From contig SEFT01000003.1 in assembly GCA_004144175.1 (NCBI GenBank), positions 220,501 to 284,500 on the forward strand: a stretch of 64,000 bases of DNA. The letters are read 5' to 3'. The notes under the pieces were generated by a model. That model had not been told where the DNA came from and ran no database searches. It worked only from the letters and a program-made list of their open reading frames with translations. This stretch comes from Sphingobacteriales bacterium (GTDB taxonomy: Bacteria; Bacteroidota; Bacteroidia; Chitinophagales; Chitinophagaceae). This document shows, piece by piece, positions 36,612 through 45,441 of this stretch. Each line of letters begins with the position of its first letter. Positions within the stretch are counted from its first letter, which is position 1. Both the position numbers and the translations under genes were made by a program.

Positions 36612-38551
36612 AGATCTGCCAGCATGGCTTTCGCCTGTTCATTCCGCGGATGTTTCTTTATCAGGTGTTGCAGTGTTTTTTTAGCCTTGTCGTCTTGCCC
36701 ATTGTTATGGTACCACACCGCCATATTTATCAGCGTTTGCTCATTGTCCGGGTTTAGTCGCATAGCTTTTAGCAATAACTCATAGGCCATGGTCACATTC
36801 CCTTCCTGCATGTACAGAAATGCCAGGTTAGTGTTAGCACTTGCGTAGTCAGGGTTTTCGCTAAGTATAAATGAATAAACCTTTCGCGCTTCTTCGGTTC
36901 TGCCCATGCTCAACAGGCAGGTTGCATACTTGCTTTGGAAGTCGAGCGCATGTGGCCAAATAGCTACTGCACGCTGATACCATATAACTGCTTTATCTAA
37001 CTGCTGCAATTGGAAATAAGACTCGCCGCAACGATAGGCAGCCCAGGCATCAGTTATGTTTTCAGGCTTTAATGCAGCCGCGTATTCTACTACCTTCTTG
37101 TAGTTGTTGAGCAGGAAATATGCGCGGATATAGTCGCGGTTCTGTTTCTTATTTTCCTCGTCGTCTTTCTGTTTGGATAGATAATATAACACCGAATCGA
37201 TAAGGCCATTGTTAGAGTTATACCTTTCGAAGAACTCCATGAAAGCCCTTGCTGTAGTAATGTTATCTACCTTATCATTGTTAAAGCATTTCAGCCCCAG
37301 GAAAGCCGTGATCTTTTTCTGCAGGGTATCGGTTAGTGGTCGTTTACGTATATAGTGGTCCGTAACCGCTACGTGCGGTATATCGATACTGCCATTGCTG
37401 GGCATATGGCAGGTAGCGCAGTCGTCATTCTTCGTAGCCCTCACTTTCATATCCTCGGTGCAGTGCGGCTGCTGTGCGCCGCCATGGCAGCTTTGGCAGG
37501 CATTCAGATATTGTGTACGCGGTGTGAATTTCACACTCACATGCGGGTCGTGGCAGGTGATGCAGCTCATCTTGCCCGAGCTTACATAACAGGGGCTTTT
37601 CTTCATCCGCTCTACATGCGATGCCATGATCATCTTATCCTGCGCACCCTCGTACTGCGGCATAAAAACATTCATCACTTCCGACAGCTTCATACCCGGC
37701 CTGAAGTCGAAGAATGTTTTGCCGTCATTTAGCACGGCTATACCCTGTAAATGACAGCGCTGGCAAATGTTGTTTTGTAATTCTGTAGATAGCCTTCTAG
37801 GATTTACGATCGTATAGTCGGGGCCTTTAGAGGTATCTACAATATTGCCCGCCATCTTCTCCTTCACATGTAGCGCACCCGGGCCGTGGCAGCGTTCGCA
37901 GTCTATGCCTGTCTTTACATTTAGGTATTTGTTTTGGCTATTGGTTACAAACTCCGGCAGCCCGTTATGACAGCTCATACATTCCAACTCTATCAGGCGC
38001 TGGAAGCGAAGGTTGGTGCCGTTCTCAAAGCCCGGTGCCAGATCCCATTTACGCCTTTGCGTGTAGAATGTGATCGGTGCCTGGTACATATATCCATTTG
38101 CCGAGAAGATATGCGAATTGGTATGCTGCCCCGAGCCTACTATATAATTGATCTTCTGCGACCGTTTGTGTACCGTATCCTTTCCTTCGGTACGGTACTC
38201 CATAATGTATAGCGAATCGTTTTGCCAGTATGGCTTGTAGTAGAAGTCAAGGTCTGTATCGTACACTACCGCATGTGCCGAGAAATCGGCAGCCGACTTC
38301 TGCTTGGTGGCATAACCAAACGACTGCCCCATGCCCGTTTGTATATAAGTTTGATAGATGCCCTCGTGGCAGGTACGGCATTGCTGCATACCTACATATT
38401 GTATACTGGTATCGTACACATTATGCCAGGGCGAGCCTTCAGCCTCAGAGCTGCGCGCATCCTGCTCCGGCGAACTACAGAAGAACGCAGGTATTGTAAG
38501 CGCAGCAAGAAATAAGCTCAGTAATACCGTACGTAGATACCGGGGCGACAT
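36605..38551 (-). CDS. Multihaem cytochrome c lipoprotein with C-terminal TPR repeats
   Basis: The 648-residue protein has a lipoprotein signal with Cys25 (IPAFFCSS) and seven CXXCH haem-binding motifs: CRTCH at 58-62, then CMSCH, CERCH, CQRCH, CITCH, CQSCH and CATCH up to about residue 380. From about 470 to the end it consists of TPR-like repeats (AWAAYRCGESYFQLQQLDKAVIWYQRA, ASANTNLAFLYMQEGNVTMAYELLLKAM). The haem part resembles the cytochrome c554/doubled-CXXCH group. It is probably anchored at the periplasmic or outer-membrane face and handles electrons; donor and acceptor are unknown. TAAATTTG lies four bases before the ATG. Confidence 0.85.
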   Translation of the reverse strand: MSPRYLRTVLLSLFLAALTIPAFFCSSPEQDARSSEAEGSPWHNVYDTSIQYVGMQQCRTCHEGIYQTYIQTGMGQSFGYATKQKSAADFSAHAVVYDTDLDFYYKPYWQNDSLYIMEYRTEGKDTVHKRSQKINYIVGSGQHTNSHIFSANGYMYQAPITFYTQRRKWDLAPGFENGTNLRFQRLIELECMSCHNGLPEFVTNSQNKYLNVKTGIDCERCHGPGALHVKEKMAGNIVDTSKGPDYTIVNPRRLSTELQNNICQRCHLQGIAVLNDGKTFFDFRPGMKLSEVMNVFMPQYEGAQDKMIMASHVERMKKSPCYVSSGKMSCITCHDPHVSVKFTPRTQYLNACQSCHGGAQQPHCTEDMKVRATKNDDCATCHMPSNGSIDIPHVAVTDHYIRKRPLTDTLQKKITAFLGLKCFNNDKVDNITTARAFMEFFERYNSNNGLIDSVLYYLSKQKDDEENKKQNRDYIRAYFLLNNYKKVVEYAAALKPENITDAWAAYRCGESYFQLQQLDKAVIWYQRAVAIWPHALDFQSKYATCLLSMGRTEEARKVYSFILSENPDYASANTNLAFLYMQEGNVTMAYELLLKAMRLNPDNEQTLINMAVWYHNNGQDDKAKKTLQHLIKKHPRNEQAKAMLADLR

Positions 38552-38555
38552 CCTC

Positions 38556-38563
38556 CAAATTTA
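38556..38563 (-). promoter_or_regulatory. Candidate -7 element of the cytochrome gene
   Basis: TAAATTTG on the minus strand, four bases before the ATG. No -33 TTTG at a fitting distance. Confidence 0.4.
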
Positions 38564-38584
38564 ACCTTAAAAACCCTAAATCCG

Positions 38585-39862
38585 CTAGCTGAATATAGCC
38601 AGTGTATAGTTCTTACCTTTTTGTATCAGCATATAATGGTCATTCAGCAGGTGTTCTTCGGTAATAATGAAATCGATTCCCGTAACTTTTTGCTTATTAA
38701 TGCTTACACCACCATTTTGTATCATTTTACGCGCTTCGCCCTTAGAAGAAAATACGCCTCGGTCAGCCAGGAAGGTGATCAGGTCTACACCTTCATTAAG
38801 TGCATCTTTTACAGCCGTTACTTGCGGCACGCCATCCATTACTTCCAGTAGTTGCTTTTCGTTTAGAGCAAGTAATGCTTCGATCGGAGCCTTACCGTGT
38901 AGGATTTCCGTGGCTTCCTGCGCCAAGGCAAGCTCTTCCTTGTTATGCACCATTTCGGTCATCTCTTCAGCTAGTGCTTTTTGTAGCTTACGCTGATTTG
39001 GCATCTGTTGATGTTCCATTATTAATGCCCTTATCTCTTCTACCGGTTTAAACGAAAAGATGAACGCCATACGCTCCGCATCGACATCGGTAAGCTTCAT
39101 CCAGAATTGATAAAAAAGATATGGAGAAGTTCTTGCTGGGTCAAGCCATACGTTACCCCCTTCCGATTTACCGAATTTGGTACCATCGCTTTTGGTTATC
39201 AGCGGGCAGGTGAATGCGAATGCTTCGCCACCATTTCCTTTTTTTCTGATAAGCTCCGTACCTGTTACCATATTACCCCACTGGTCGGCACCACCCATTT
39301 GCAATCTTACATCATGACTGTTGAACAGGTAATAGAAATCGTAGCCTTGTATCAGTTGGTAAGTAAATTCTGTAAAAGAAAGACCTGTCTCCAGCCTCTT
39401 CTGAACAGAATCTTTCGACATCATATAGTTAACCGTGATCAGCTTGCCTATTTCGCGGATGAAATCGAGGAAAGAGTACTCTTTGAACCAGTCATAGTTA
39501 TTGACCATCACGGCGGCATTAGGCTCCTGCTCGCCAAATTTCAGAAACTTCTCGAGCTGGCTGCGGATGCCGTCGCAATTCTTTTGTATCGTTTCCAGGT
39601 CCAGCAGGTTACGTTCCGCTGATTTTCCGGATGGATCACCGATCATACCGGTAGCGCCGCCTACCAATGCATAAGGCTTGTGGCCTGCCTGCTGTAAACG
39701 CATGAGTAAAGTAATAGGCAATAGATGGCCTACGTGCAGGCTATCGGCCGTAGGGTCAAAACCGACATAGGCACTGGTCATTTCTTTTTCCAGTTGCTCT
39801 TCGGTGCCCGGCATTATATCTTGTATCAGGTTGCGTTCCTGTAGTTCCTGTATCAGGTTCAT
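38585..39862 (-). CDS. tyrS: Tyrosine--tRNA ligase
   Basis: The 425-residue class I synthetase has the HIGH-type motif HVGH at 43-46, the tyrosine-pocket segments GGADQWGNMVTG and YQLIQGYDFYYL, the KMSKS-equivalent KFGKS, and a C-terminal S4-like RNA-binding domain (FSSKGEARKMIQNGGVSINKQKV). It charges tRNA-Tyr in the cytosol. The length and domains are normal. A TATTTTTG element is found 19 bases before the ATG on the minus strand, without a clear -33 box. Confidence 0.97.
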   Translation of the reverse strand: MNLIQELQERNLIQDIMPGTEEQLEKEMTSAYVGFDPTADSLHVGHLLPITLLMRLQQAGHKPYALVGGATGMIGDPSGKSAERNLLDLETIQKNCDGIRSQLEKFLKFGEQEPNAAVMVNNYDWFKEYSFLDFIREIGKLITVNYMMSKDSVQKRLETGLSFTEFTYQLIQGYDFYYLFNSHDVRLQMGGADQWGNMVTGTELIRKKGNGGEAFAFTCPLITKSDGTKFGKSEGGNVWLDPARTSPYLFYQFWMKLTDVDAERMAFIFSFKPVEEIRALIMEHQQMPNQRKLQKALAEEMTEMVHNKEELALAQEATEILHGKAPIEALLALNEKQLLEVMDGVPQVTAVKDALNEGVDLITFLADRGVFSSKGEARKMIQNGGVSINKQKVTGIDFIITEEHLLNDHYMLIQKGKNYTLAIFS

Positions 39863-39881
39863 AAAAAATCAGCTAGTGGCG

Positions 39882-39889
39882 CAAAAATA
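39882..39889 (-). promoter_or_regulatory. Candidate -7 element of tyrS
   Basis: TATTTTTG on the minus strand, 19 bases before the tyrS ATG. The -33 element was not identified. Confidence 0.4.
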
Positions 39890-39992
39890 AGGTTTCACTT
39901 TTAGTATTGCCTATCCGCTTTATCAGTACGGCTCCCGGCACAAATACCACAAATATTTATATTTCAGCAAGTAGCAACTTCTGTCGAAAGCT

Positions 39993-40022
39993 TTTGTTTT
40001 TCAAAAATTGTTTTTATCTTTC
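39993..40022 (+). promoter_or_regulatory. Candidate promoter of the PorG-like gene
   Basis: TTTG (39993-39996), 18 bases, TATCTTTC (40015-40022, one mismatch), 28 bases before the TTG start. Confidence 0.45.
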
Positions 40023-40050
40023 GGTAGACTATTAACAAAAAATTAAGGCC

Positions 40051-40920
40051 TTGAAACGTTTTATACTATCGTTAGCAATGCTATTGCCTGTTTGTCTTAT
40101 GGCACAGCCACACCACGAAGTGGGCCTGGCAGCTGGTATTGCCAGCTACTATGGCGACCTGCAGGACAAATGGTTCCCCGACTACGGCACTAAACCAATG
40201 GGCGGTATTCTCTATAAATACTTTATGAATCCGCACGTAGGCTTCCGCCTGGGTGCTTCATACAGCAGGCTCACTGCTGCCGACAGCCTTTCCGAATCAG
40301 CTGTAAGGCGTGCACGCAACCTGCGCTTCGAAACGCATATAGTAGAAGTACATGGTGGCCTGGAGGTAAACTTCCTGCCGATAGAGATGGACCGCATGAA
40401 GGTATCGCCTTATGTTTTTGCAGGTGTTGGTATTTTCCATTTCAATCCGTTCACGGATGCTCCTGACTATAGCAGGGTGTATCTGCGTCCGCTGGGTACC
40501 GAGGGACAAAACATCCCTACCTACCCCGACCGTAAGGAATACAAACTGGTGAACGTATCATTCCCGATAGGTGGTGGTCTTAAGTTCTTCATTGGTAATA
40601 CCATTATGCTGGCTCCTGAGATCGGGTTCCGCTATACCAATACCGACTACCTGGATGACGTGAGCAAATCTTATGTAAATATGGATACGCTTGGCGCTTA
40701 CAGAGGCAACCAGGCTGTTGAATATTCATTCCGCACCGACGAAAGAAGAGGCTGGGATGGCAACTATCCTAACTACAAGTATCAGCGCGGCGATAATAAA
40801 TCGAACGACTGGTATTGGTTCGGCAGCCTTACTGCTACTATCTACTTCCCTGCATTTGGTAACGTAGGCCAGTACCTGCAAACACACTGCCCGGCTTTTT
40901 TCCAGCGTCAAACGAGATAA
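40051..40920 (+). CDS. DUF6089 / PorG-like outer-membrane protein
   Basis: The 289-residue protein has a signal peptide (KRFILSLAMLLPVCLMAQ) and a barrel-like body beginning with HHEVGLAAGIASYYGDLQD, a hallmark of the DUF6089/PorG group, followed by VGFRLGASYSRL, VSPYVFAGVGIFHFNP and APEIGFRYTNTDYLDDVS. PorG is an outer-membrane component associated with the type IX secretion machinery in Porphyromonas. Whether this homologue has that role is inference. The start is a TTG, since no ATG precedes the signal peptide. It stands alone and ends at a bidirectional terminator. Confidence 0.8.
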   Translation: MKRFILSLAMLLPVCLMAQPHHEVGLAAGIASYYGDLQDKWFPDYGTKPMGGILYKYFMNPHVGFRLGASYSRLTAADSLSESAVRRARNLRFETHIVEVHGGLEVNFLPIEMDRMKVSPYVFAGVGIFHFNPFTDAPDYSRVYLRPLGTEGQNIPTYPDRKEYKLVNVSFPIGGGLKFFIGNTIMLAPEIGFRYTNTDYLDDVSKSYVNMDTLGAYRGNQAVEYSFRTDERRGWDGNYPNYKYQRGDNKSNDWYWFGSLTATIYFPAFGNVGQYLQTHCPAFFQRQTR

Positions 40921-40934
40921 GACATTCTTATTAT

Positions 40935-40974
40935 AAAAAAGTAAAGCGGCTCAATCGAGCCGCTTTACTTTTTT
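40935..40974. terminator. Bidirectional terminator between the PorG-like gene and hisS
   Basis: Perfect 12-bp stem GTAAAGCGGCTC/GAGCCGCTTTAC with loop AATC, flanked by six A and six T, between two convergent genes. Confidence 0.9.
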
Positions 40975-40989
40975 ATGTACTGATGTATA

Positions 40990-42375
40990 TTATTTAAGCC
41001 TTTCCATACAGTCTGCCAGTGCTATCATTTCCTGTGCACCACTGGTAAAGTCTTTAAGGCTTACCATCTGCTTTTCTCGCTCTTCATCACCAGCCAGTAT
41101 CACATAGGCGAAGCCGCGCTTATTCGCATACTTCATTTGCTTATCAAACTTAGCCGCATCTGGGTATATCTCTGCTGCTATACCTGCTGCTCTTAATTGC
41201 TTTAATACACTGAGTGCATAGGTCTCATTCGCACCACCAAAATTGGTTAGCATCACTTTAGAGCCACCTACCGATGCAGGGAAAAGCTCCAGCTCTTCCA
41301 TTACATCATAAGTACGATCGATACCAAACGATACTCCAACACCCGATAACCCCTTCACACCAAATAACCCGGTGAGATCATCATACCTGCCGCCACCGCC
41401 TATGCTACCGATTTTTACGGCGCGACATACTACCTCTACAATAACTCCTGTATAGTAATTCAATCCACGGGCCAGGCTTATGTCTACTTCAATAGCTGCC
41501 TGCCAATTAGCATCAGCTAATTCATTATGGTAGGCCAGTGTTTGTCTTATTTCTTCAATGCCCTTCATGCCTGTTTCACTGGTTGCCATTATCTGTTCCA
41601 GCGATGCAAGTTTCCCCTCATTCGTTCCAGTTACTTCGATAACCTTTTTTATACTGCTGATACCATCATCGCTGATGCCCCGTTGTTGTAGTTCATTTGC
41701 TACGCCGTCCCATCCTATCTTATCCAGCTTATCCAGCGCAATGGTTATATCCATCATCATTTCAGGTGCGCCACATACCTCTGCCAGTCCTGCCAACAGC
41801 TTACGGCTGTTTACTTTGATGGCAACCTGCGGCAATTTTAATTGATGAAATGCACTTTGATAGATGCATAATAATTCGGCCTCATTGATAAGCGAAGTAC
41901 TGCCTACCACGTCCGCATCGCACTGCCAGAATTCACGATACCTGCCCTTCTGCGGACGGTCAGCACGCCATACCGGTTGCATCTGATAGCGGCGGAAGGG
42001 TAATGCCAGTTCGTGCTGGTGCATGACCACATAACGTGCGAAAGGAATAGTAAGATCGTAGCGCAATGCGCGCTCGGTGATGGCGGGTGTAGAATAAGGC
42101 TTGCTCAATACCTTATTCCATTCGTCGTTCAGCTTTCCCTTGTCTGCATCCTTCTTTTCATGCAGGCCGTTATTGAGTACTTTAAATATTAGGCGGTCTC
42201 CCTCTTCACCGTACTTGCCTGTGAGCGTCACAAGGTTCTCCATCGAAGGGGTCTCCAATGGCTGAAAACCGTATTGCTCAAATATATTGCGCAGCGTATT
42301 GAATATATATTGCCGCTTCCTCACTTCTTCAGGCGAAAAATCGCGGGTACCCTGCGGTATAGATGGTTTAGACAT
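40990..42375 (-). CDS. hisS: Histidine--tRNA ligase
   Basis: The 461-residue class II synthetase starts with PSIPQGTRDFSPEEVRKR, has motif 2 in RALRYDLTIPFARYV and RREFWQCDADVVG-like context, the histidine-specific SLARGLNYYTGVIVE, motif 3 GVSFGIDRTYDVM and a C-terminal anticodon-binding domain. It is at the longer end for the family but without an obvious extra domain. A phosphatase gene lies nine bases upstream on the same strand, so the two share a transcript. Confidence 0.96.
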   Translation of the reverse strand: MSKPSIPQGTRDFSPEEVRKRQYIFNTLRNIFEQYGFQPLETPSMENLVTLTGKYGEEGDRLIFKVLNNGLHEKKDADKGKLNDEWNKVLSKPYSTPAITERALRYDLTIPFARYVVMHQHELALPFRRYQMQPVWRADRPQKGRYREFWQCDADVVGSTSLINEAELLCIYQSAFHQLKLPQVAIKVNSRKLLAGLAEVCGAPEMMMDITIALDKLDKIGWDGVANELQQRGISDDGISSIKKVIEVTGTNEGKLASLEQIMATSETGMKGIEEIRQTLAYHNELADANWQAAIEVDISLARGLNYYTGVIVEVVCRAVKIGSIGGGGRYDDLTGLFGVKGLSGVGVSFGIDRTYDVMEELELFPASVGGSKVMLTNFGGANETYALSVLKQLRAAGIAAEIYPDAAKFDKQMKYANKRGFAYVILAGDEEREKQMVSLKDFTSGAQEMIALADCMERLK

Positions 42376-42384
42376 AATCTCTTG

Positions 42385-42840
42385 TTACTTATACTTTTTA
42401 ATAATAGCATCGCAGGTACGGTCTATCAGCTCATATACCGGCAGGTATCCTTCCTCTGTGCCATACCATGGGTCGGGTACCGAACCGTTACTACCCTCCT
42501 CCAGCTCATTCAGGAAGTATTCTACCTTGCTCATATCTACCTTCCTGCCCCCTATTCTTTTTATCTCATCATATACATCCCCGGCCATCGCATATATCTT
42601 ATCGTACCGCTCAAAATCGGCAGCGCTAAACTGCTTTGCGCGCTGCATAGATATATCTACACCATTGGCATGACATAACTTCTGCGAAAAACGATGCGGC
42701 GCCGAACCAATATGGTAAGACTCTGTACCGGCCGATGTTACTTCCCAGTCCAGACCGTGCTGCTGTATCTTATGCCGCATCAGCCCTTCGGCTATCGGCG
42801 ATCGGCAGATATTCCCCAAACATACCATCAGTATCTTCAT
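42385..42840 (-). CDS. Low-molecular-weight protein-tyrosine phosphatase
   Basis: The 151-residue enzyme has the P-loop CLGNICRSP starting at Cys7 and the general-acid loop VPDPWYGTEEGY. Such phosphatases dephosphorylate tyrosine kinases of capsule and exopolysaccharide export, or act on arginine phosphate in some bacteria. No cognate kinase is adjacent; the divergent neighbour is a glycosyltransferase. It lies just upstream of hisS and is probably co-transcribed with it. Confidence 0.92.
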   Translation of the reverse strand: MKILMVCLGNICRSPIAEGLMRHKIQQHGLDWEVTSAGTESYHIGSAPHRFSQKLCHANGVDISMQRAKQFSAADFERYDKIYAMAGDVYDEIKRIGGRKVDMSKVEYFLNELEEGSNGSVPDPWYGTEEGYLPVYELIDRTCDAIIKKYK

Positions 42841-42856
42841 AGCTCCTGCAAAGCGG

Positions 42857-42864
42857 CAAAACTA
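42857..42864 (-). promoter_or_regulatory. Candidate -7 element of the phosphatase-hisS operon
   Basis: TAGTTTTG on the minus strand, 16 bases before the phosphatase ATG; -33 not identified. Confidence 0.4.
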
Positions 42865-42922
42865 TTCCATTTAAATCTTTTTTCTACATCACTGCACCGT
42901 TATTACTATTTTTAGCAGCTTG

Positions 42923-44038
42923 ATGGAGCCAAAAAATTGTAGCATTCTTACTATTGCCCCTTACCGGATCCTGCCCCCGCGCAATGGCGGGCAGCTCAGT
43001 ATTACCTACCTGCACCACTACCTGGGTATGGCTTGCTCTACCAATGTAGTGAGCACAAAAGATAATGACCCGGCGGACAACTACTCTTTTCAGTTACATC
43101 CCGTTTTTAATACATCGGCTACCCGGTATGTGCCGTTCAACCAGTTCCAGAAGCTGAGTAGTATTGCCAAAGCTTACGATGCCACCTCCATTATTTGCGA
43201 GCATCCGTATATGGCCATCACGGCAGCTGCACTTGCCCGTAAGCTCAAGATCAACTGGTACCTCCGAAGCCAGAACATTGAGTCGGAACGTTTCCGCCAG
43301 CTAGGCAAGCCCTGGTGGAAGATGCTGGCGCTGTATGAACGATACGCCATGGAACTTTCTAATGGTGTACTATTCATTACACAGGAAGATGCCGACTGGG
43401 CCATGCGCAACTACCGCATACCTGCCAGCAAAGCACACGTGGTACCCTTCGGCACTACCCTAGCTGCAAAGCCGGAAATGACAAGTGGCAGGAAAGAAAA
43501 AATAGCGCAGGAGCTAAACCTGGATGCAAACAAAAAGTGGATATATTTTCTGGGGGTGCTGGATTACAAGCCTAATGAAGACGCAGTGCGATTCATACTG
43601 GACCATGTATTGCCCGGACTAGGCGAAGATGCATCTAACTATGAAGTACTGATAGGTGGCAAAGGGCTTTCCGAAGAGTTACAGCAGCGCATTGCACGTA
43701 CAGAAGGTATCAACTACCTGGGCTTTGTACCCGACCTCGACCTGTTCTTAAAAGCTTGCGATATTATGGTAAATCCAATCCTTTCAGGCGGAGGTATTAA
43801 AACCAAACTGGTAGAGGCGCTGGCTTATAATAAACTGGTAGTGAGTACAGAGAACGGAGCGGCAGGGATCATCCGGAGCGCTTGCGGCAACAATATGAAA
43901 GTAACTAACGACTGGAAAGCATTTGTCGATGCTATCAAAAGCATTAGTACACAGGTGCCGGATATAGCAGATGATTTTTATAAAACTTACTTCTGGGGTA
44001 ATATCGCGCGGAAAGTTATCTCCATAGTTCACTGCTAG
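42923..44038 (+). CDS. Glycosyltransferase, GT4-like (group 1)
   Basis: The 371-residue protein has two Rossmann-like halves. The N-terminal part opens with ILTIAPYRILPPRNGGQLSITYLHHYL, where the Gly-rich loop contacts the acceptor. The C-terminal part has KWIYFLGVLDYKPNEDAV, EGINYLGFVPDLDLFLKACDIMVNP and the E-x7-E-like SGGGIKTKLVEALAYNKLVV. It should transfer a sugar from a nucleotide donor to a cell-surface glycan; donor and acceptor are unknown. The start is the ATG at 42923, one codon into the track ORF. It overlaps the convergent DUF4159 gene by four bases. Confidence 0.87.
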   Translation: MEPKNCSILTIAPYRILPPRNGGQLSITYLHHYLGMACSTNVVSTKDNDPADNYSFQLHPVFNTSATRYVPFNQFQKLSSIAKAYDATSIICEHPYMAITAAALARKLKINWYLRSQNIESERFRQLGKPWWKMLALYERYAMELSNGVLFITQEDADWAMRNYRIPASKAHVVPFGTTLAAKPEMTSGRKEKIAQELNLDANKKWIYFLGVLDYKPNEDAVRFILDHVLPGLGEDASNYEVLIGGKGLSEELQQRIARTEGINYLGFVPDLDLFLKACDIMVNPILSGGGIKTKLVEALAYNKLVVSTENGAAGIIRSACGNNMKVTNDWKAFVDAIKSISTQVPDIADDFYKTYFWGNIARKVISIVHC

Positions 44039-44706
44039 GCACCTGCGCCATTAAATACATACTGTATAATGTTGGCCCCCATCTGCAGCGACTGCACATG
44101 TTTCTCCTGCTCGTCATTATGCACTTCGGGGTCTTCCCAGCCATCACCAAGATCGGTTTCGGTAGTGTAGTAGCATACCAATCGGCCTTTATATATCAAG
44201 CCATAACCTTTAGGCGGCTTCTTGTCGTGGTCATGTATCTTGGGCACACCGTTCGGGAATTTAAACTTCTGTGCATAAATAGGATGCGAGAAGGGCAGCT
44301 CAACCAATGCCAACTCGGGAAATACTTTCTTTAATGCAGGGCGTACATATTCATCCAACCCGTAGTTATCGTCAATATGCAGGAAACCGCCGCCCTCCAG
44401 ATACTTACGCAGGTTCTGTGCTTCCGCATCGGTAAGCACCCAGCGCCCATGACCGGTCATGTGTACAAAAGGATAGTTGAAAATATCAGGACTGGCTGCC
44501 TCTACCTGTGCTTCCTGCGGATCGAAGCGGGTACCCAACTGCTGATTGCAAAAGACAGCAAGATTCTTCAGTGCAGTAGGGTTAGCATACCAGTCGCCAC
44601 CTCCGCCATATACTAATAGCCCCAACTTCAAGTTCTGAGCATAAGAGCCTGCAAAGCAAAACATCAATGCGGCCAGCGCCACTATCTTTCGTATCCTATT
44701 ATGCAT
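44035..44706 (-). CDS. DUF4159 domain protein, secreted
   Basis: The 223-residue protein has a signal peptide (IVALAALMFCFAGSYAQ) followed by one DUF4159 domain: LGLLVYGGGGDWYANPTALKNLAVF, FVHMTGHGRWVLTDAEAQNLRKYLEGGGFLHIDDNYG and GRLVCYYTTETDLGDGWEDPEVHND. The fold resembles glutamine-amidotransferase-like/ThuA domains that bind sugars or other small ligands; there is no proven activity. It overlaps the upstream rsmE gene by eight bases, so it is translated from the same transcript, although a functional tie to rRNA methylation is not apparent. Confidence 0.85.
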   Translation of the reverse strand: MHNRIRKIVALAALMFCFAGSYAQNLKLGLLVYGGGGDWYANPTALKNLAVFCNQQLGTRFDPQEAQVEAASPDIFNYPFVHMTGHGRWVLTDAEAQNLRKYLEGGGFLHIDDNYGLDEYVRPALKKVFPELALVELPFSHPIYAQKFKFPNGVPKIHDHDKKPPKGYGLIYKGRLVCYYTTETDLGDGWEDPEVHNDEQEKHVQSLQMGANIIQYVFNGAGA

Positions 44707-45415
44707 TGTTTATCAGGTTAAAGTACGCACAGGCAGCCATGGCTGCTGTCTCCGTGCGCAGGCGCTGTTCTCCCAGGGAAATACCCATGTAACCTTTCGC
44801 CTCACATAAAGTTACTTCCTCTTCGGTAAAATCTCCCTCAGGACCTATCAATAAAATGGTTCCCTTATCGCGATTTAACATTTTGGTGACCGGAGTGCGT
44901 TCTTTCTCATCGATGCAATGGGCTACCAGCTTCTGTGGCTCGTTGTATTGCTCCAGCACTTTTTCCAACGTTGTTGCTTCGGCAAGTACAGGCAGATGGC
45001 TCTGTTGCGATTGCAGCATGGCCGACACAAGGATGTTGTTCCACCTGTCAAAGCGCGTCTTTTCGCGTTCGGTGCGTTTGGTTATGAGTGGGATGATTGT
45101 GCGGACGCCTAGCTCCGTTGCCTTTTCCAGCAGCCATTCATTGCGGCTGGCATTTTTGGTGAAGGCTATCCCCAAATGAAAAACGTGAGCCTTTAGCGGA
45201 ATAAAGCTCACATCTTCAATTATTACTTTACATTTTTTCTTTTCGGCCGTGGCTATACTTACTATTGCTGTATAGCCCCTGCCATTGGTAAGACGGATAC
45301 GATCATTCACCTGCATGCGCAATACCTGTACAATATGTTTTGCCGTGTCTTCGCTTAGCCATATCTCTTTACCCGCCTCCAGGTCTGCATCATAATAAAA
45401 TAATGGTAACGCCAT
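44699..45415 (-). CDS. rsmE: 16S rRNA m3U1498 methyltransferase RsmE
   Basis: RsmE is a SPOUT-class methyltransferase that methylates U1498 of 16S rRNA. The 238-residue protein has an N-terminal PUA-like domain (HIVQVLRMQVNDRIRLTNGRGY) and the knotted catalytic domain with KNASRNEWLLEKATELGV, QSQQSHLP and LIGPEGDFTEEEV followed by SLGEQRLRTETAA. The ATG at 45415 is used rather than the upstream TTG in the ORF track. It lies 26 bases downstream of the ECF sigma gene on the same strand. Confidence 0.94.
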   Translation of the reverse strand: MALPLFYYDADLEAGKEIWLSEDTAKHIVQVLRMQVNDRIRLTNGRGYTAIVSIATAEKKKCKVIIEDVSFIPLKAHVFHLGIAFTKNASRNEWLLEKATELGVRTIIPLITKRTEREKTRFDRWNNILVSAMLQSQQSHLPVLAEATTLEKVLEQYNEPQKLVAHCIDEKERTPVTKMLNRDKGTILLIGPEGDFTEEEVTLCEAKGYMGISLGEQRLRTETAAMAACAYFNLINNA

Positions 45416-45441
45416 AGGAGACAAAGTAACTAAATAGATAA

